A stretch of DNA of 56,778 nucleotides from an uncultured Saprospiraceae bacterium (GCA_937921775.1 CAKZUK010000023.1:1-56778), one strand, 5' to 3'; shown: positions 1-9,793, counted from the stretch's first letter. Notes: generated from the sequence alone by a model not told the origin. Numbers and translations: made by a program.

Positions 1-230
1 GCAATTTTGTATAGGATTAAAAATTAGGTAGTTTCTGATTTGAATAAAACCAGAATGTTGGTGATTGTGGGACTGATAAACTCAACGGATGTTGGTCGTT
101 CAGCTAAGACAAAGATAGAACAAGGAAAGATATTAATTAAACTACTTTTAATTTTTTTTGATATAAAATATTTGATAACTTATTAATCACTGGTTTTCAA
201 TTGAATAAAAATCATTAATCCATTTTGCTA

Positions 231-2816
231 TTAATTTACATTTAGAATTGACCTTGAAAGTGTCTTTCCTTCGTTCATTAATACGCAATAATAAGTAGCG
301 GATTGTGTCAAACTTGGCAAGTCGAATACGTGTTTTCCCGTAGGTAGAGTGCCTTTAAATATCGTCGCCAACAATTTACCCTGTTGATCAATGATTTGCA
401 ATTCTACTAATTCACTTTCATCTAGTTCAAGGTATATTTTTGAAAGAGGCGTGATAGGGTTTGGGAAAACATTCATTTTCAATGTGGCCAATGAGGTGTT
501 AATATTTTTGACAGAAGTCAGACTTTTTAAATTCGCCTTATACATCGAACGGCCGTAAGTTGCAGCTAGTAACATATTTGTTGGACGATGTAAGCAGATA
601 TCTACAATAGGTGTGTTGGGCATACCTTCGCCCAACAAAGTCCAGTTTTCGCCTTCTGTAAAAGTGACAAAAACTCCGATATCAGTTGCGAGATATATCC
701 AGCCTTCATTATCCGCATCAACAATAATATCATTGACCGGTACGTCTGGTAAGTTGGATGAAATGCTTTCCCATGTAGCTCCCTGATCATTCGTTTTAAA
801 AACATGAGGAAGTGGATCATTGTATCGATAGCCTGAAATTGTGAGATAGGCAATCATAGGATCTGTGGGATGCGCTTCCACTTTACTGATCCATCGTGTT
901 GGTAAATCTGTGCTAATATTTGTCCAATCATCCCCTCCATTTGTGGTTACGTTAACAGAACCGTCATCAGCACCTGTGTAGATAATATTGTTGTCAACTG
1001 GAGAAACGGCAATGGTTGTTAGGGTTCCAAAAATAAGGTTTCCATTCCCTCCCCCATCTGTCAAGTCTCCACTAATTGGAGCCCATGAATCTGCCCGATT
1101 GAGTGAGCGATAGAGTTTATTAGATCCATAAAAAAGTGTGGAGGGATTAGAAGGATCAAAAACGACTGGAGTGTTCCAATTTTTTCTATCCGAGTTACTA
1201 ATTCCATTTAGTGCTCCAGAAAAACTGAAGGGAGCTCCCCCTGTTGTTGACTTCGCAAAGTTGCCGTATTGATATTCAGTATAAACAAAACTATTATCAA
1301 TCGGATCAACCATGGTAACAAAGCCATCACCAAAATAAATAATTTCCCATTCATCAGCAGCACCAGAGAATGTTCTCATTGAGCTATTGTCTTGAGTACC
1401 ACCATAAAGTCGTTCAGGGTTTTGAGCATCAAATTCGCAAGTATAAAATTGAGTGATGGGCAAATTTTCAAAATGATTCCAAGTACTTTGTCCACCACTC
1501 TCATTGCTGAGGTACAGACCACCATCATTGCCGATTAAAACCATCGTTGGGTCGAGCGGATGAATGTAAACAGCATGTTGATCAGGATGTAAAGATGAGC
1601 CTGAAGATACGTTTTCCCAGGAATTGGCTCCGTCTAAAGATCTAAACATATCAATTCCTGCGAGAAAGAGTACATCTTCGTTTGTAGGGTCAACAAATAT
1701 TTTTCCAAACCACCAGCCGTAGGAACTGTACAAATTATTTGTAGGAGGATCAGGCATAAGGTTCCAGTTTGAGCCCGCGTTGATAGATTTGTAAAGCCCT
1801 TTAAAAAAACCTGTTTCATCTGCATAAGCTGCGTACAAGACATCAGGGTTAGAGTTGGCGATTGCAATACCGATCCGACCTTTATTGCTTGTCGGCAGGC
1901 CATTTCCAGTTAGTTCGATCCAAGTATTTCCACCATCTGTTGATTTATGAATACCAGAAGCTGGGCCACCATATTTACGAAAAGAAGGTCGTCGAATACG
2001 CTCCCAAGTTGCAGCATAAATGATGTCTCCATTTGTTGGATGGATTGCCAAGTCTATGGCTCCGGTTGAATCGTTTAAGAAAAGTGATTTAGTCCAAGAA
2101 GCACCTCCATCTTCTGTTCGATAGACGCCACGGTCTGCATTATTACCAAAAAGGTCTCCCATAGCTGCTACATAAGCATGATCTGGGTTATTTGGGTCTA
2201 CCAATACTTTACCAATCGAACCAACATCAGAGAGTCCCGTATCGGTCCAAGTATCGCCAGCATCCGTTGACTTAAAAACACCGAGGCCATCGTAAGCAAG
2301 AGAACCACCACCTGCGTTGGCTTCACCAGTTCCTACATAAATAAGATTAGGATCAGAAGGTGCGATGGCTATATCGCCAATAGATAGAGAAGCTTGGTCG
2401 TCAAATATTGGTTCCCAATTTTGGCCTAAATCGTATGATCGAAAGATACCACCCGCAGCTGCACCGATATAAATTGTTGAGCTGTTTGTTGCAGACATTT
2501 CGACATCGACTAACCTTCCACCTATATTGAAGGGACCGCATTGAATCCAATCTGGATTTTCATCACGCTGTAGGGACTGAGTGTTTAACAAAACAGATCG
2601 TTTACGTATAGCTTCTTTGTAGGCAGTTTTATTAATTTTCCCTTGAGGATATGCTCTCTGTCTAAAAAACCAATCATTCGGTTTCAATTCATTTTCGATA
2701 GCTTCTTCATCTAGTTCTTGATTAAAATCTGAACAGGATGTAGAAACTGTAAACATAAGACTACTGATAATCAATAGAATAAGAAGCTGATTGATTGAGA
2801 TACTATTCCTAGTCAT
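231..2816 (-). CDS. T9SS-sorted beta-propeller (sortilin/BNR-repeat-like) exported protein
   Basis: Large exported protein of about 861 residues. The N-terminus has a hydrophobic segment ending in a lipobox-like VSTSC, so it may be a lipoprotein or a cleaved precursor. The body has many BNR/Asp-box-like repeats (for example STDAGDTW, SINAGSNW, TNDQGATW) spaced as in sortilin/VPS10 or xyloglucanase-type beta-propellers. The last 80 residues (FPNP motif, then a beta-sandwich ending SRSILNVN) form a type A T9SS sorting domain, so surface display or secretion is expected. The open frame extends to 2846, but that upstream start is TTG and lies inside a TAnnTTTG promoter box (2844-2851). The ATG at 2814-2816, just before the hydrophobic segment, is preferred. 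The substrate is unknown. Confidence 0.85.
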   Translation of the reverse strand: MTRNSISINQLLILLIISSLMFTVSTSCSDFNQELDEEAIENELKPNDWFFRQRAYPQGKINKTAYKEAIRKRSVLLNTQSLQRDENPDWIQCGPFNIGGRLVDVEMSATNSSTIYIGAAAGGIFRSYDLGQNWEPIFDDQASLSIGDIAIAPSDPNLIYVGTGEANAGGGSLAYDGLGVFKSTDAGDTWTDTGLSDVGSIGKVLVDPNNPDHAYVAAMGDLFGNNADRGVYRTEDGGASWTKSLFLNDSTGAIDLAIHPTNGDIIYAATWERIRRPSFRKYGGPASGIHKSTDGGNTWIELTGNGLPTSNKGRIGIAIANSNPDVLYAAYADETGFFKGLYKSINAGSNWNLMPDPPTNNLYSSYGWWFGKIFVDPTNEDVLFLAGIDMFRSLDGANSWENVSSGSSLHPDQHAVYIHPLDPTMVLIGNDGGLYLSNESGGQSTWNHFENLPITQFYTCEFDAQNPERLYGGTQDNSSMRTFSGAADEWEIIYFGDGFVTMVDPIDNSFVYTEYQYGNFAKSTTGGAPFSFSGALNGISNSDRKNWNTPVVFDPSNPSTLFYGSNKLYRSLNRADSWAPISGDLTDGGGNGNLIFGTLTTIAVSPVDNNIIYTGADDGSVNVTTNGGDDWTNISTDLPTRWISKVEAHPTDPMIAYLTISGYRYNDPLPHVFKTNDQGATWESISSNLPDVPVNDIIVDADNEGWIYLATDIGVFVTFTEGENWTLLGEGMPNTPIVDICLHRPTNMLLAATYGRSMYKANLKSLTSVKNINTSLATLKMNVFPNPITPLSKIYLELDESELVELQIIDQQGKLLATIFKGTLPTGKHVFDLPSLTQSATYYCVLMNEGKTLSRSILNVN

Positions 2817-2843
2817 GATGGGTATTAATAGTGAGAAAGTAAG

Positions 2844-2851
2844 CAAATATA
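2844..2851 (-). promoter_or_regulatory. Candidate Bacteroidota -7 box (TATATTTG)
   Basis: On the minus strand the sequence reads TATATTTG, an exact match to TAnnTTTG, about 28 bases before the ATG at 2816. No good TTG is seen at the -33 spacing, so this is half a promoter. It supports the downstream ATG as the start of the beta-propeller gene. Confidence 0.45.
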
Positions 2852-2931
2852 CGGGAAAAATTGAAACTAGCCTTTCTAAAATAAAGCTTTGGCCCTGCTA
2901 GTCAATTGTCTGACAATTAATTATTACAAAC

Positions 2932-2967
2932 AAAAAACGCTTGCCCTTAATTAAAAGGACAAACGTT
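2932..2967 (-). terminator. Intrinsic terminator after the 126-aa exported protein gene
   Basis: Arms 2936-2948 and 2955-2967 pair over 13 positions on the minus strand, with two G-U pairs, around a 6-base loop. The minus strand then runs into a U tract (plus-strand A 2932-2937). It lies 87 bases after the stop of the gene at 3055-3435. Confidence 0.75.
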
Positions 2968-3054
2968 GGTGTTTTCTAAATGGAGAATGGTGTACCTCTA
3001 GATTGATTAGGTAATCAAACTATATTTTTAGGTTCTTTGACAAATAATGTCTTT

Positions 3055-3435
3055 TTATTCTGTGGTTGACAATTGAGGAGTCATCATATCATCTTTTCGT
3101 TTCATTACGTATGATTCGTATTTATCAATGGTTTTTACATGAAGTACTTCCCAACCATTGCGAGCCATATAATTGATGATGTCAATGATACCGTTAAACT
3201 CAAGGTACTGCCCTTGATCATTGGTCATTTTTAGATTCATTCCTGCTGAATCATTTTTATCATCAAGCTGGCCGTAGTCAACCATGGCGAAAAACTTTTC
3301 AGTTTCCTTATTATATTTTTCCCAAACTTCAAGGTAGTTGACTGCCCTTTTGTTGATATCTTTTTTGTTGACAAGAATCTGAGAAAAGGCAGTTGATGAA
3401 ATAAAGAGAAAACAACATAAAACAATAAATCTCAT
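3055..3435 (-). CDS. Small exported protein of unknown function
   Basis: 126 residues. A typical signal peptide (MRFIVLCCFLFISSTAFSQ) predicts export to the periplasm. The mature part contains a stretch (GQYLEFNGIIDIINYMARNG, then WEVLHV) that resembles small Bacteroidota periplasmic proteins in which a Trp-containing 'NGWE' motif follows a helix. I do not recognise a named family with certainty. The gene is monocistronic, with its own terminator downstream. It starts at a normal ATG. Confidence 0.75.
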   Translation of the reverse strand: MRFIVLCCFLFISSTAFSQILVNKKDINKRAVNYLEVWEKYNKETEKFFAMVDYGQLDDKNDSAGMNLKMTNDQGQYLEFNGIIDIINYMARNGWEVLHVKTIDKYESYVMKRKDDMMTPQLSTTE

Positions 3436-3818
3436 AAGTCGATTTTTAAGTATTAGGAATTAAATAATTACTTAGTTGCTGGTCTTATAAATATCTATCA
3501 AAAACGACTCCAAGCTTATGTGTATACGTGACTTTTTACTCTAAGTTGCTTTGCTTGTTTCTAGATTGAACATCAAGAATAACGATTAGCGGAGCTATCT
3601 CTAATTTCAGAATGCTTAATTAGCTAATCACTGGAAATTAATATTAGGGCAAAAAAAAGTGCCATCTCGAAAAAATCGGGATGACACAACAACATAACCA
3701 TGAAAATACATAACCAAATCTTTGAATCGCCACTTACTGTTTTCACAGTTATTCAGTGTGCGAGTTTCTCGTATCTTGATTTGCTTTTAGTAACCATTGA
3801 AGGCTAGCTTGCAAACTA
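3436..3818. other. Intergenic region of 383 bases
   Basis: No gene is seen. It holds the terminator of the 223-aa gene (3651-3687) and AT-rich DNA upstream of the 126-aa gene. No clear TTG-N20-TAnnTTTG promoter was found. Confidence 0.6.
3651..3687 (-). terminator. Intrinsic terminator after the 223-aa exported protein gene
   Basis: Arms 3659-3670 and 3676-3687 form a 12-position stem (one poor pair) around a five-base loop. It is followed on the minus strand by eight U residues (plus-strand A 3651-3658). It sits about 130 bases after the stop codon of the 3819-4490 gene. Confidence 0.75.
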
Positions 3819-4490
3819 TTATTCTTTTCCTACCATCGGTTCTAATTGGCCTTTCACCAAGTAGATGTGTTCTTCTTCTTCATTCATTTGAAAAACACAG
3901 AGGTATTTATCGTCCGGTAACTTATCCAAATCTAAAGAAAGAAGATTAGATCCTTCTATCACATTGGCATCACCAGTTTTGAGCATTTTTTTATTTAGAT
4001 TTTCAATTCTGTAATTCATCAAACCTGTTATGTTAGAGTTTAATACTAGATTGAAATATCTTTCAGTAGTTGTATTACCCATCATTGTGATGAGGTAATC
4101 GTTTTTATTTTCTTTGTTTAACACTGCAATGTGTGTAAAAGCACTTCGACCATCAGTATCGATCTGAAGAAGTCTGTAGAACACTTTGGTATCTCCGATT
4201 GCTGGATCAAGAAATCGGTAACTCTTAGTATCTTCTGTTGTTCCTGCCGCAGCAACTTCTCCAACGGATGTAAATAAAATTCCGTCTTCTGATTTTTGAA
4301 CTTGGAAATTATCTGTTGACATTTCTTCTGAAGTAGACCAAGTTAAAAGATTTCCCATATCCACTTCTTTTGCAGACAATGGTTTTGAATAAGTACAACC
4401 TGCTATTAGTTGCGAAAATACTATTGGCATACTAAGCATGATCAACAACAAAACTTTACTACTTTTACTTTTCAAAAATTTGGTGCTCAT
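3819..4490 (-). CDS. Exported protein with a fibronectin III-like fold typical of T9SS cargo
   Basis: 223 residues. The N-terminal region is hydrophobic (residues 12-30, ending IAGC), so it is a signal peptide or lipoprotein signal. Residues about 45-125 contain the pattern LTWSTSEE...FQVQKSEDG...SYRFLD...FYRLLQIDTDGRSAF. This pattern is common in Bacteroidota exported proteins just before a T9SS sorting domain. The C-terminal 90 residues could be a divergent sorting domain, since YRIENLNKKML and LPDDKYLCVF fit its strand pattern, but the usual FPNP is absent. The function is unknown. Confidence 0.75.
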   Translation of the reverse strand: MSTKFLKSKSSKVLLLIMLSMPIVFSQLIAGCTYSKPLSAKEVDMGNLLTWSTSEEMSTDNFQVQKSEDGILFTSVGEVAAAGTTEDTKSYRFLDPAIGDTKVFYRLLQIDTDGRSAFTHIAVLNKENKNDYLITMMGNTTTERYFNLVLNSNITGLMNYRIENLNKKMLKTGDANVIEGSNLLSLDLDKLPDDKYLCVFQMNEEEEHIYLVKGQLEPMVGKE

Positions 4491-4607
4491 AATGCGAGGG
4501 AATTACTTATTTATTACTCTAGTCTTTTATTAAAGAACTATTAACTAATTTCATTATATAAGGTTTCAAACATCATACCAAAAAAATAATAATTTATAAT
4601 TTTAATT

Positions 4608-6350
4608 ATGTGTAACAAACTACTATTACCCTACACTACGAATGGTTCAATTCTGTTAAAACCCTTACTGGTGTTAATCTTCATAGGTTTTACGATTTCC
4701 TGTAAAGTGAATTCTTCAAGAATTTATGACTACAAAAAAAGTTTTATTGCTGAAAAAGGAATGGTGGTAAGTGCACATCCACTTGCTTCAAAAATCGGAA
4801 ATGAAATTTTGCAACAAGGAGGCAATGCCATCGATGCTGCCATCGCAGTACAGTTTGCATTGGCTGTGGTTTACCCTGTTGCTGGTAATATTGGTGGCGG
4901 TGGTTTTATGATTGTGCATACTAGCGGAGGAAAAATAGATGCGCTAGACTATCGCGAAAAAGCTCCACAAAAAGCACATAAAGATATGTACCTTGATAAA
5001 GATGGAAACGTGATTCCACGGCTAAGTTTGGATGGACATCTGGCCGCTGGTGTTCCCGGTGCGGTGGATGGGATGTTTAAAGCACACGAACGGTATGGGC
5101 GAATGAGTATGCGGAATTTAATTCAACCGGCTATCGAATTGGCAGAGAATGGCTTTGCAGTTACCAAACAACAAGCAAAGAATCTTAATGAAAAAAGAGC
5201 GGATTTTGTAAGGCTCAATACGACTCAACCTGTCTTTGTAAAAGAGACCACTTGGAAAGCTGGGGATTTATTGCAACAAAAGGATTTAGCCATAAGCCTA
5301 GAACTCATCAGAGATTTAGGTCGTACAGGTTTTTACGAAGGTAGTACTGCCAAAAAAATTGTAGCTGAAATGAAAGCAGGCAATGGTATCATTAGTCTCG
5401 AAGATTTGAAAAATTATAAATCGGTTTGGCGAGAGCCAATATCTGGCAACTATAAAGACTATTCTATTATCTCCATGCCTCCCCCATCCAGCGGTGGTAT
5501 TGCTTTGATGCAAATGTTGAAAATGGTAGAACCTTTTGACCTAAAGGGCCTAGGCTTCCATTCCAAAGAAGCTATACATGTAATGGCTGAAGCAGAACGC
5601 AGGGTTTATGCCGATCGTGCTACTCATCTTGGAGACAGTGATTTTGTGGAGGTTCCAATCGACAAACTCTTAAATAAAGATTATCTCAAAAAGCGCATGA
5701 AAAGTTTCAATGCCTTCTCTGCTACATCTAGTGAGACGATTAAGTCTGGGATTTTTAATGGCAATGAAAGTGAGGAGACCACACATTTTTCTATAGTCGA
5801 TGCTGAAGGAAATGCTGTTTCGGTGACTACTACTTTGAATACTGGCTATGGATCAAAAACAGTCGTTAGTGATGCCGGTTTTTTACTCAATAATGAAATG
5901 GATGACTTTAGTTCAAAACCGGGTGTCCCCAATTTCTATGGTTTGGTAGGCGCTGAGGCAAATGCGATTGCTCCAGGCAAACGTATGTTGAGTTCAATGA
6001 CACCGACTATTGTATTGAAGGATGGTAAACTCTTTATGGTCCTCGGTACTCCGGGTGGCTCTACTATTATTACTTCTGTTTTTCAAACTTTCATAAATGT
6101 TGCTGAATATGAAATGACTATGACTGAGGCGGTAAACGCGCCACGATTTCACCATCAATGGTTACCCGATCAAATCTCCATTGAGCGCGAAGGTTTTAGC
6201 GATGAGCTAATTAAGCAGCTTCAGAATAAAGGTCATGTCATCAAGAAGCGAGGTGGTATTGGACGGGTAGATGCGATCTTAGTATTGCCAAATGGAAAGC
6301 TGGAAGGTGCTGGTGATGTACGAGGGGATGATGCGGCGGAGGGGTATTAG
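4608..6350 (+). CDS. ggt: Gamma-glutamyltransferase, predicted lipoprotein
   Basis: 580 residues, the usual length for the Ntn-hydrolase gamma-glutamyltransferase family, which cleaves or transfers the gamma-glutamyl group of glutathione and related peptides. The N-terminus ends in a lipobox-like TISC (about residue 32), suggesting a lipid-anchored envelope enzyme rather than a free periplasmic one. Family signatures are present: [17 protein letters not shown], the autoprocessing site ETTHFSIVD with the nucleophile Thr, [16 protein letters not shown] and GTPGGSTI. Both subunits are therefore encoded and the enzyme looks intact. It stands alone on the plus strand, convergent with the Septu operon. 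Confidence 0.95.
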   Translation: MCNKLLLPYTTNGSILLKPLLVLIFIGFTISCKVNSSRIYDYKKSFIAEKGMVVSAHPLASKIGNEILQQGGNAIDAAIAVQFALAVVYPVAGNIGGGGFMIVHTSGGKIDALDYREKAPQKAHKDMYLDKDGNVIPRLSLDGHLAAGVPGAVDGMFKAHERYGRMSMRNLIQPAIELAENGFAVTKQQAKNLNEKRADFVRLNTTQPVFVKETTWKAGDLLQQKDLAISLELIRDLGRTGFYEGSTAKKIVAEMKAGNGIISLEDLKNYKSVWREPISGNYKDYSIISMPPPSSGGIALMQMLKMVEPFDLKGLGFHSKEAIHVMAEAERRVYADRATHLGDSDFVEVPIDKLLNKDYLKKRMKSFNAFSATSSETIKSGIFNGNESEETTHFSIVDAEGNAVSVTTTLNTGYGSKTVVSDAGFLLNNEMDDFSSKPGVPNFYGLVGAEANAIAPGKRMLSSMTPTIVLKDGKLFMVLGTPGGSTIITSVFQTFINVAEYEMTMTEAVNAPRFHHQWLPDQISIEREGFSDELIKQLQNKGHVIKKRGGIGRVDAILVLPNGKLEGAGDVRGDDAAEGY

Positions 6351-6354
6351 GATG

Positions 6355-6376
6355 TCCTTCGGCTTCGCTCAGGGTA
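6355..6376 (+). repeat. Intergenic repeat, family 3 (short copy)
   Basis: The sequence TCCTTCGGCTTCGCTCAGGG lies immediately after the ggt stop. It is a shortened copy of the CCTTCGACT...CGCTTCGCTCA element also found at 14396 and 46164. Confidence 0.5.
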
Positions 6377-6446
6377 CGTTACTCGTTTATACTTGGCCAG
6401 ATTGTTTGTTTGAAATACAATCAGGGAGCATTGTACTAATGAGTAA

Positions 6447-7313
6447 TTAATTATTAAGGTTCCAAATGGTTACGAATACGAATGGGTCAAAAATACCGTT
6501 TTGTGAAATTAAGTCATTTAGATTTTGAATTAATTTTAATCTATTTTTCTCAAATTCTAGAGGAGAATGTTCAAAGTCCTTAATTAACTCTTCTTTGAGT
6601 AAGAATGAGACATCCTGAACTTTCGACCTAAGTTGATTTAAGTATCTGTTGGAATTCAATCCTAATGTTGTAACAGTTTTTTCGTTTTGATTTGTTTCAA
6701 CAATTTTGCCATCTGAACTATAGCTAAAATATTGATCACAATCACTTTGTAGAGGATGAATATCAATAAGACATCTACCTTTCTTTACATCACAATGTTG
6801 TCCCGATGAATCTGCTTGCGGAAAGATTACTATTTTATCACCAGCTTTTAAATTTTCTAAATCATACCTTTTTCGAAATAATTCTATCTCATCAACATGT
6901 ACATATACATCTTCCAAGTGTTCTACGTCTACTCCGAAATTAAGTGCAATTTGAGAAAGGCTTTCAGTCTTGTTTACACTATGAACTTTATTTTTACTCC
7001 CTCCTTTACACGAAGCTAATAGGTTTTCAAAGTTTAAAGTAAGTGCTTTATGAGCTTTTTTAGGTAGCAAGTGCTCAACTGAAGTATTATGATCATCTTC
7101 AATCCTTTTCCCACAATAGCAACAAATAAAACCTTGATCTTTAATTAATGTATTCTTTAACTCATCATAGACTTTTGTACTTTCCTTAAAAAAGGACCAG
7201 ATATTATCGCCTGTGGTTTGTGGATCATCTATTTTTTCTTTGAGCGCCACATCATTGTCAGACAACCACTGAGTAAAAGAAACTGGCGGTTTAGTTTTAG
7301 ATATAAATTTCAT
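6447..7313 (-). CDS. ptuB: Septu-type HNH nuclease PtuB with an internal LysM-like insertion
   Basis: 288 residues. The flanks match the retron/Septu HNH nuclease family: CYCGKRI (C64-x2-C67), SVEHLLPKK (catalytic-type E80-H81), NLLASC (C102), then QHCDVKKG (H173-C174), FSYSSDGKIV and TTLGLNSNRYLNQLR. In family members I know, the NLL.C and HC.. motifs are separated by roughly 10-15 residues. Here about 70 residues intervene. Most of them (about 110-164) look like a LysM domain: HSVNKTESLSQIALNFGVDV, then NLKAGDKIVIF. The gene follows ptuA with a one-base gap, so the two are co-transcribed and probably translationally coupled. The pair is expected to act in phage defence by nucleic-acid cleavage. 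The role of the insertion is unknown. Confidence 0.85.
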   Translation of the reverse strand: MKFISKTKPPVSFTQWLSDNDVALKEKIDDPQTTGDNIWSFFKESTKVYDELKNTLIKDQGFICCYCGKRIEDDHNTSVEHLLPKKAHKALTLNFENLLASCKGGSKNKVHSVNKTESLSQIALNFGVDVEHLEDVYVHVDEIELFRKRYDLENLKAGDKIVIFPQADSSGQHCDVKKGRCLIDIHPLQSDCDQYFSYSSDGKIVETNQNEKTVTTLGLNSNRYLNQLRSKVQDVSFLLKEELIKDFEHSPLEFEKNRLKLIQNLNDLISQNGIFDPFVFVTIWNLNN

Positions 7314-7314
7314 C

Positions 7315-8628
7315 CTATTTACCCATTAATTTTTTATACTTAATTTGCGTTTCAGCCTTTTTTATTTCAGGTTGATCAGGATCAGTCAAAAGCTTTAATT
7401 TACTTATGATTTCTTGAGCTACATCAATTTCACCGTTTTCAATTTTTTCATAAATTTTATCAATTTCGATTTTAATTTCCTTAGGAATTGTATTTTCAAC
7501 ACCTTGTACGATTTTCAATATATCTTCAATATCAGCACCATAACTATTGAATCCATCAAATTTTTCAGACAAAGATGTTATTATTCCTTCCTCTAATAAA
7601 AAGATTGATTTTTTGTCAAGATGATTGAGTACCAAAGATGAATGAGTAGTGCATATAAATTGAATATTAGGAAAAGTAGTTCTTAGTTTTTTCAAAATAG
7701 TTTTTTGCCAATTTGGATGCAAATGAAGATCTATTTCATCAATCATGACAACGCCGGTTCCGTTTAATGGATTTTTGTTTCCTGGATTAGCGAGAACTAA
7801 CCGTCTTGCTAAATCACCAACCATTGCTATTACTGTCTTTTCTCCATGTGATAATTGGTTTACCTCATATTCTTCCCCTGATTTCTCTAAAATTAAAGTG
7901 GCATGATTAGTTCTTTTCACCCTTAATTTTGTAATCTTTTCTAAAAAAGCCATAATAGCTTTTCTGACAGCATCTAATCCTTTATCGGAATAAGTGTTAT
8001 CCTTATTTAGTCTTACTTCATTTTCTGTATCTTCTGTCATTCGAAACCATTCAAAAAAGGTATCAAAATTAAGCGCACTGTCAAATGCATTATCAAATGC
8101 TTCAAAAGGATTACTTTGCCAAACATCTTTAGTTTTAAAAGACGGATTCAAAACAGTTCTTTCCGCAGGATAGTAAACCATTATTGGAATACTAGATTCA
8201 TTTTTATAGAATGCAACATCACCTTTTAGAGTTTGAACATAGTCATTTATTGCAATGTCATTTATTCCAATTTTATTTATTCCAATATTGTTAATAAACT
8301 CATAGCTTGGGTCTATTGTTTTTCTAATTCCAAAACCTGTGCTTAGCTCTGCACCTCCCTTTCCTTCCCATTCCAATATAACTTTAGAAAATTCATCCGC
8401 ACTTATATTAACATTTGATCGATCATATCGACTTAAATCAATCCCTGTTTTCCCACTAATACTATGATAAAAAAGCCATAGGCTACCAATTATAGCTTCA
8501 AGAACAGTTGTTTTCCCAGCTCCATTTACACCGACAAAGACTACTGGAATATTCTTCTCTGGAAATCTAATTATTTGCTCCCCTTTAAATATTCGGTAAT
8601 CAACTATCTCTAATTTTTTAAGAACCAT
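7315..8628 (-). CDS. ptuA: Septu-type AAA/ABC ATPase PtuA
   Basis: 437 residues, an SMC/OLD-like ATPase. The Walker A is GVNGAGKTT near residue 37, the ABC-type signature is LSHGEKT, the Walker B is VVMIDEIDLHLHP, and the switch His is in TTHSS. The C-terminal part is a short, charged helical region (IEIDKIYEKIENGEIDVAQE). No TOPRIM domain follows, so it is not an OLD nuclease. It is the first gene of a two-gene minus-strand unit with the HNH nuclease, the described Septu arrangement. The 136 bases upstream are too short for a retron RT or msr-msd. In known Septu systems the ATPase controls the nuclease. Confidence 0.85.
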   Translation of the reverse strand: MVLKKLEIVDYRIFKGEQIIRFPEKNIPVVFVGVNGAGKTTVLEAIIGSLWLFYHSISGKTGIDLSRYDRSNVNISADEFSKVILEWEGKGGAELSTGFGIRKTIDPSYEFINNIGINKIGINDIAINDYVQTLKGDVAFYKNESSIPIMVYYPAERTVLNPSFKTKDVWQSNPFEAFDNAFDSALNFDTFFEWFRMTEDTENEVRLNKDNTYSDKGLDAVRKAIMAFLEKITKLRVKRTNHATLILEKSGEEYEVNQLSHGEKTVIAMVGDLARRLVLANPGNKNPLNGTGVVMIDEIDLHLHPNWQKTILKKLRTTFPNIQFICTTHSSLVLNHLDKKSIFLLEEGIITSLSEKFDGFNSYGADIEDILKIVQGVENTIPKEIKIEIDKIYEKIENGEIDVAQEIISKLKLLTDPDQPEIKKAETQIKYKKLMGK

Positions 8629-8764
8629 TAAGTTAAATTTAGTCTAGCAATTGTTATTTCAGTAAATAAATATAAGCATTTTATTCGACCAATGCGTTTT
8701 ACCAATTAGGAATTGTTAATTTAAGGAGATTGTTAGAATAAGGAAAAATTCTTCTATATTTCTG

Positions 8765-9793
8765 CTAATGCAATATCTGATAAACCATTTCTCGCATCAA
8801 CTCACCCGGTGTAGTCCCATTATTCTCGACTCCTTTCGAACGTAGATCGTACTCTTTTAATAGCGCAATAATTTCTTGTGATTTCAAAAGTGAAAAATTT
8901 TTGCGAGCTAGTTTGTAATCTCTTACAAAATAAGAGGAACGAAGTCCAAGGGCGGAAGAGAGCTCGTTATCTGAAAGATTTTTGAGATAATGTGCCTGAT
9001 AAACCTTGCTGAAAAAATTATAGAGGGTTCCAACTACAACTACTAGCGGATTTTTCTTTGGATTAGAAATAAAGTAATTGATGATGCGCTGGGTCTTAAG
9101 AATATCACGTTGACCTAATGATTTTTGTAATTCAAAAACATTATAGTCTTTACTAATACCAATATTGTCTTGTACATGTTGGGCATTGATAGAGGAACCT
9201 GCGGGGAGGTTGATCACCAACTTATCTAATTCATTGGAGATTTTAGAGAGATCTGTTCCAAGATATTCAGCTATTAGTTCAGAGGCGTCGGCTTCTATAT
9301 TGAGTTTGCGTTCTTTGAGGTAAGTTTTGATCCAATCAGCAATCTGGTTATCGTATAACTTCTTTGACTCAAAAACGACAGCTTTACTTTTAAGTGACTT
9401 GGCCAGTTTGGTCCGACTATCAAATTTTTTGTGCTTATGGCAAATAACTAGAATAGTTGAAGGAACCGCATGCTCTACATAAGGTTGTAGGTCTTTGAGC
9501 GTTTTCATTTCCTGTGCCTCTTTGAGGATTACTACTTGCCGCTCTGCCATCATTGGATAACGAGATGCTGTATCAATGACGGTTTTGGTCTCAGCCTCCT
9601 TCCCATAAATAATGGTTTGATTAAAAGACCGCTCTGCCTCTGTCAGTACATTCTCCTCAATATACTCAGAGATTTTGTCGATATAGTAGGCCTCATCACC
9701 GTGAAGTAGGTAAATGGGCTGATACTTTTTCGCTTTTAAGTCTTTTAATATTTCTTTGTAGGTCAAGGTTTGACTGGATTTATTGTTTTGCAA
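8765..9793 (-). CDS. holA: DNA polymerase III, delta subunit
   Basis: About 342 residues, the clamp-loader delta subunit that opens the sliding clamp. The N-terminus (EILKDLKAKKYQPIYLLHGD, then EAYYIDKI) is the family hallmark, and the length fits. Central AAA-like and C-terminal collar regions follow (TDLSKISNELDKL; FVRDYKLARKNFSLLKSQEI). No ATG is available at the 5' end. The first possible start is TTG at 9793. A second TTG at 9766 would begin TYKEILKDLK, which is where I would expect the protein to begin. Either way a non-AUG start is needed, and 9764-9766 may be the true one. Confidence 0.93.
   Translation of the reverse strand: MQNNKSSQTLTYKEILKDLKAKKYQPIYLLHGDEAYYIDKISEYIEENVLTEAERSFNQTIIYGKEAETKTVIDTASRYPMMAERQVVILKEAQEMKTLKDLQPYVEHAVPSTILVICHKHKKFDSRTKLAKSLKSKAVVFESKKLYDNQIADWIKTYLKERKLNIEADASELIAEYLGTDLSKISNELDKLVINLPAGSSINAQHVQDNIGISKDYNVFELQKSLGQRDILKTQRIINYFISNPKKNPLVVVVGTLYNFFSKVYQAHYLKNLSDNELSSALGLRSSYFVRDYKLARKNFSLLKSQEIIALLKEYDLRSKGVENNGTTPGELMREMVYQILH

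Noticed and set aside
8629..8764. Possible retron (msr-msd and reverse transcriptase) beside PtuAB
   Set aside because: The 136-base interval is too short for an RT gene and no RT frame is nearby, so this is a plain Septu pair.
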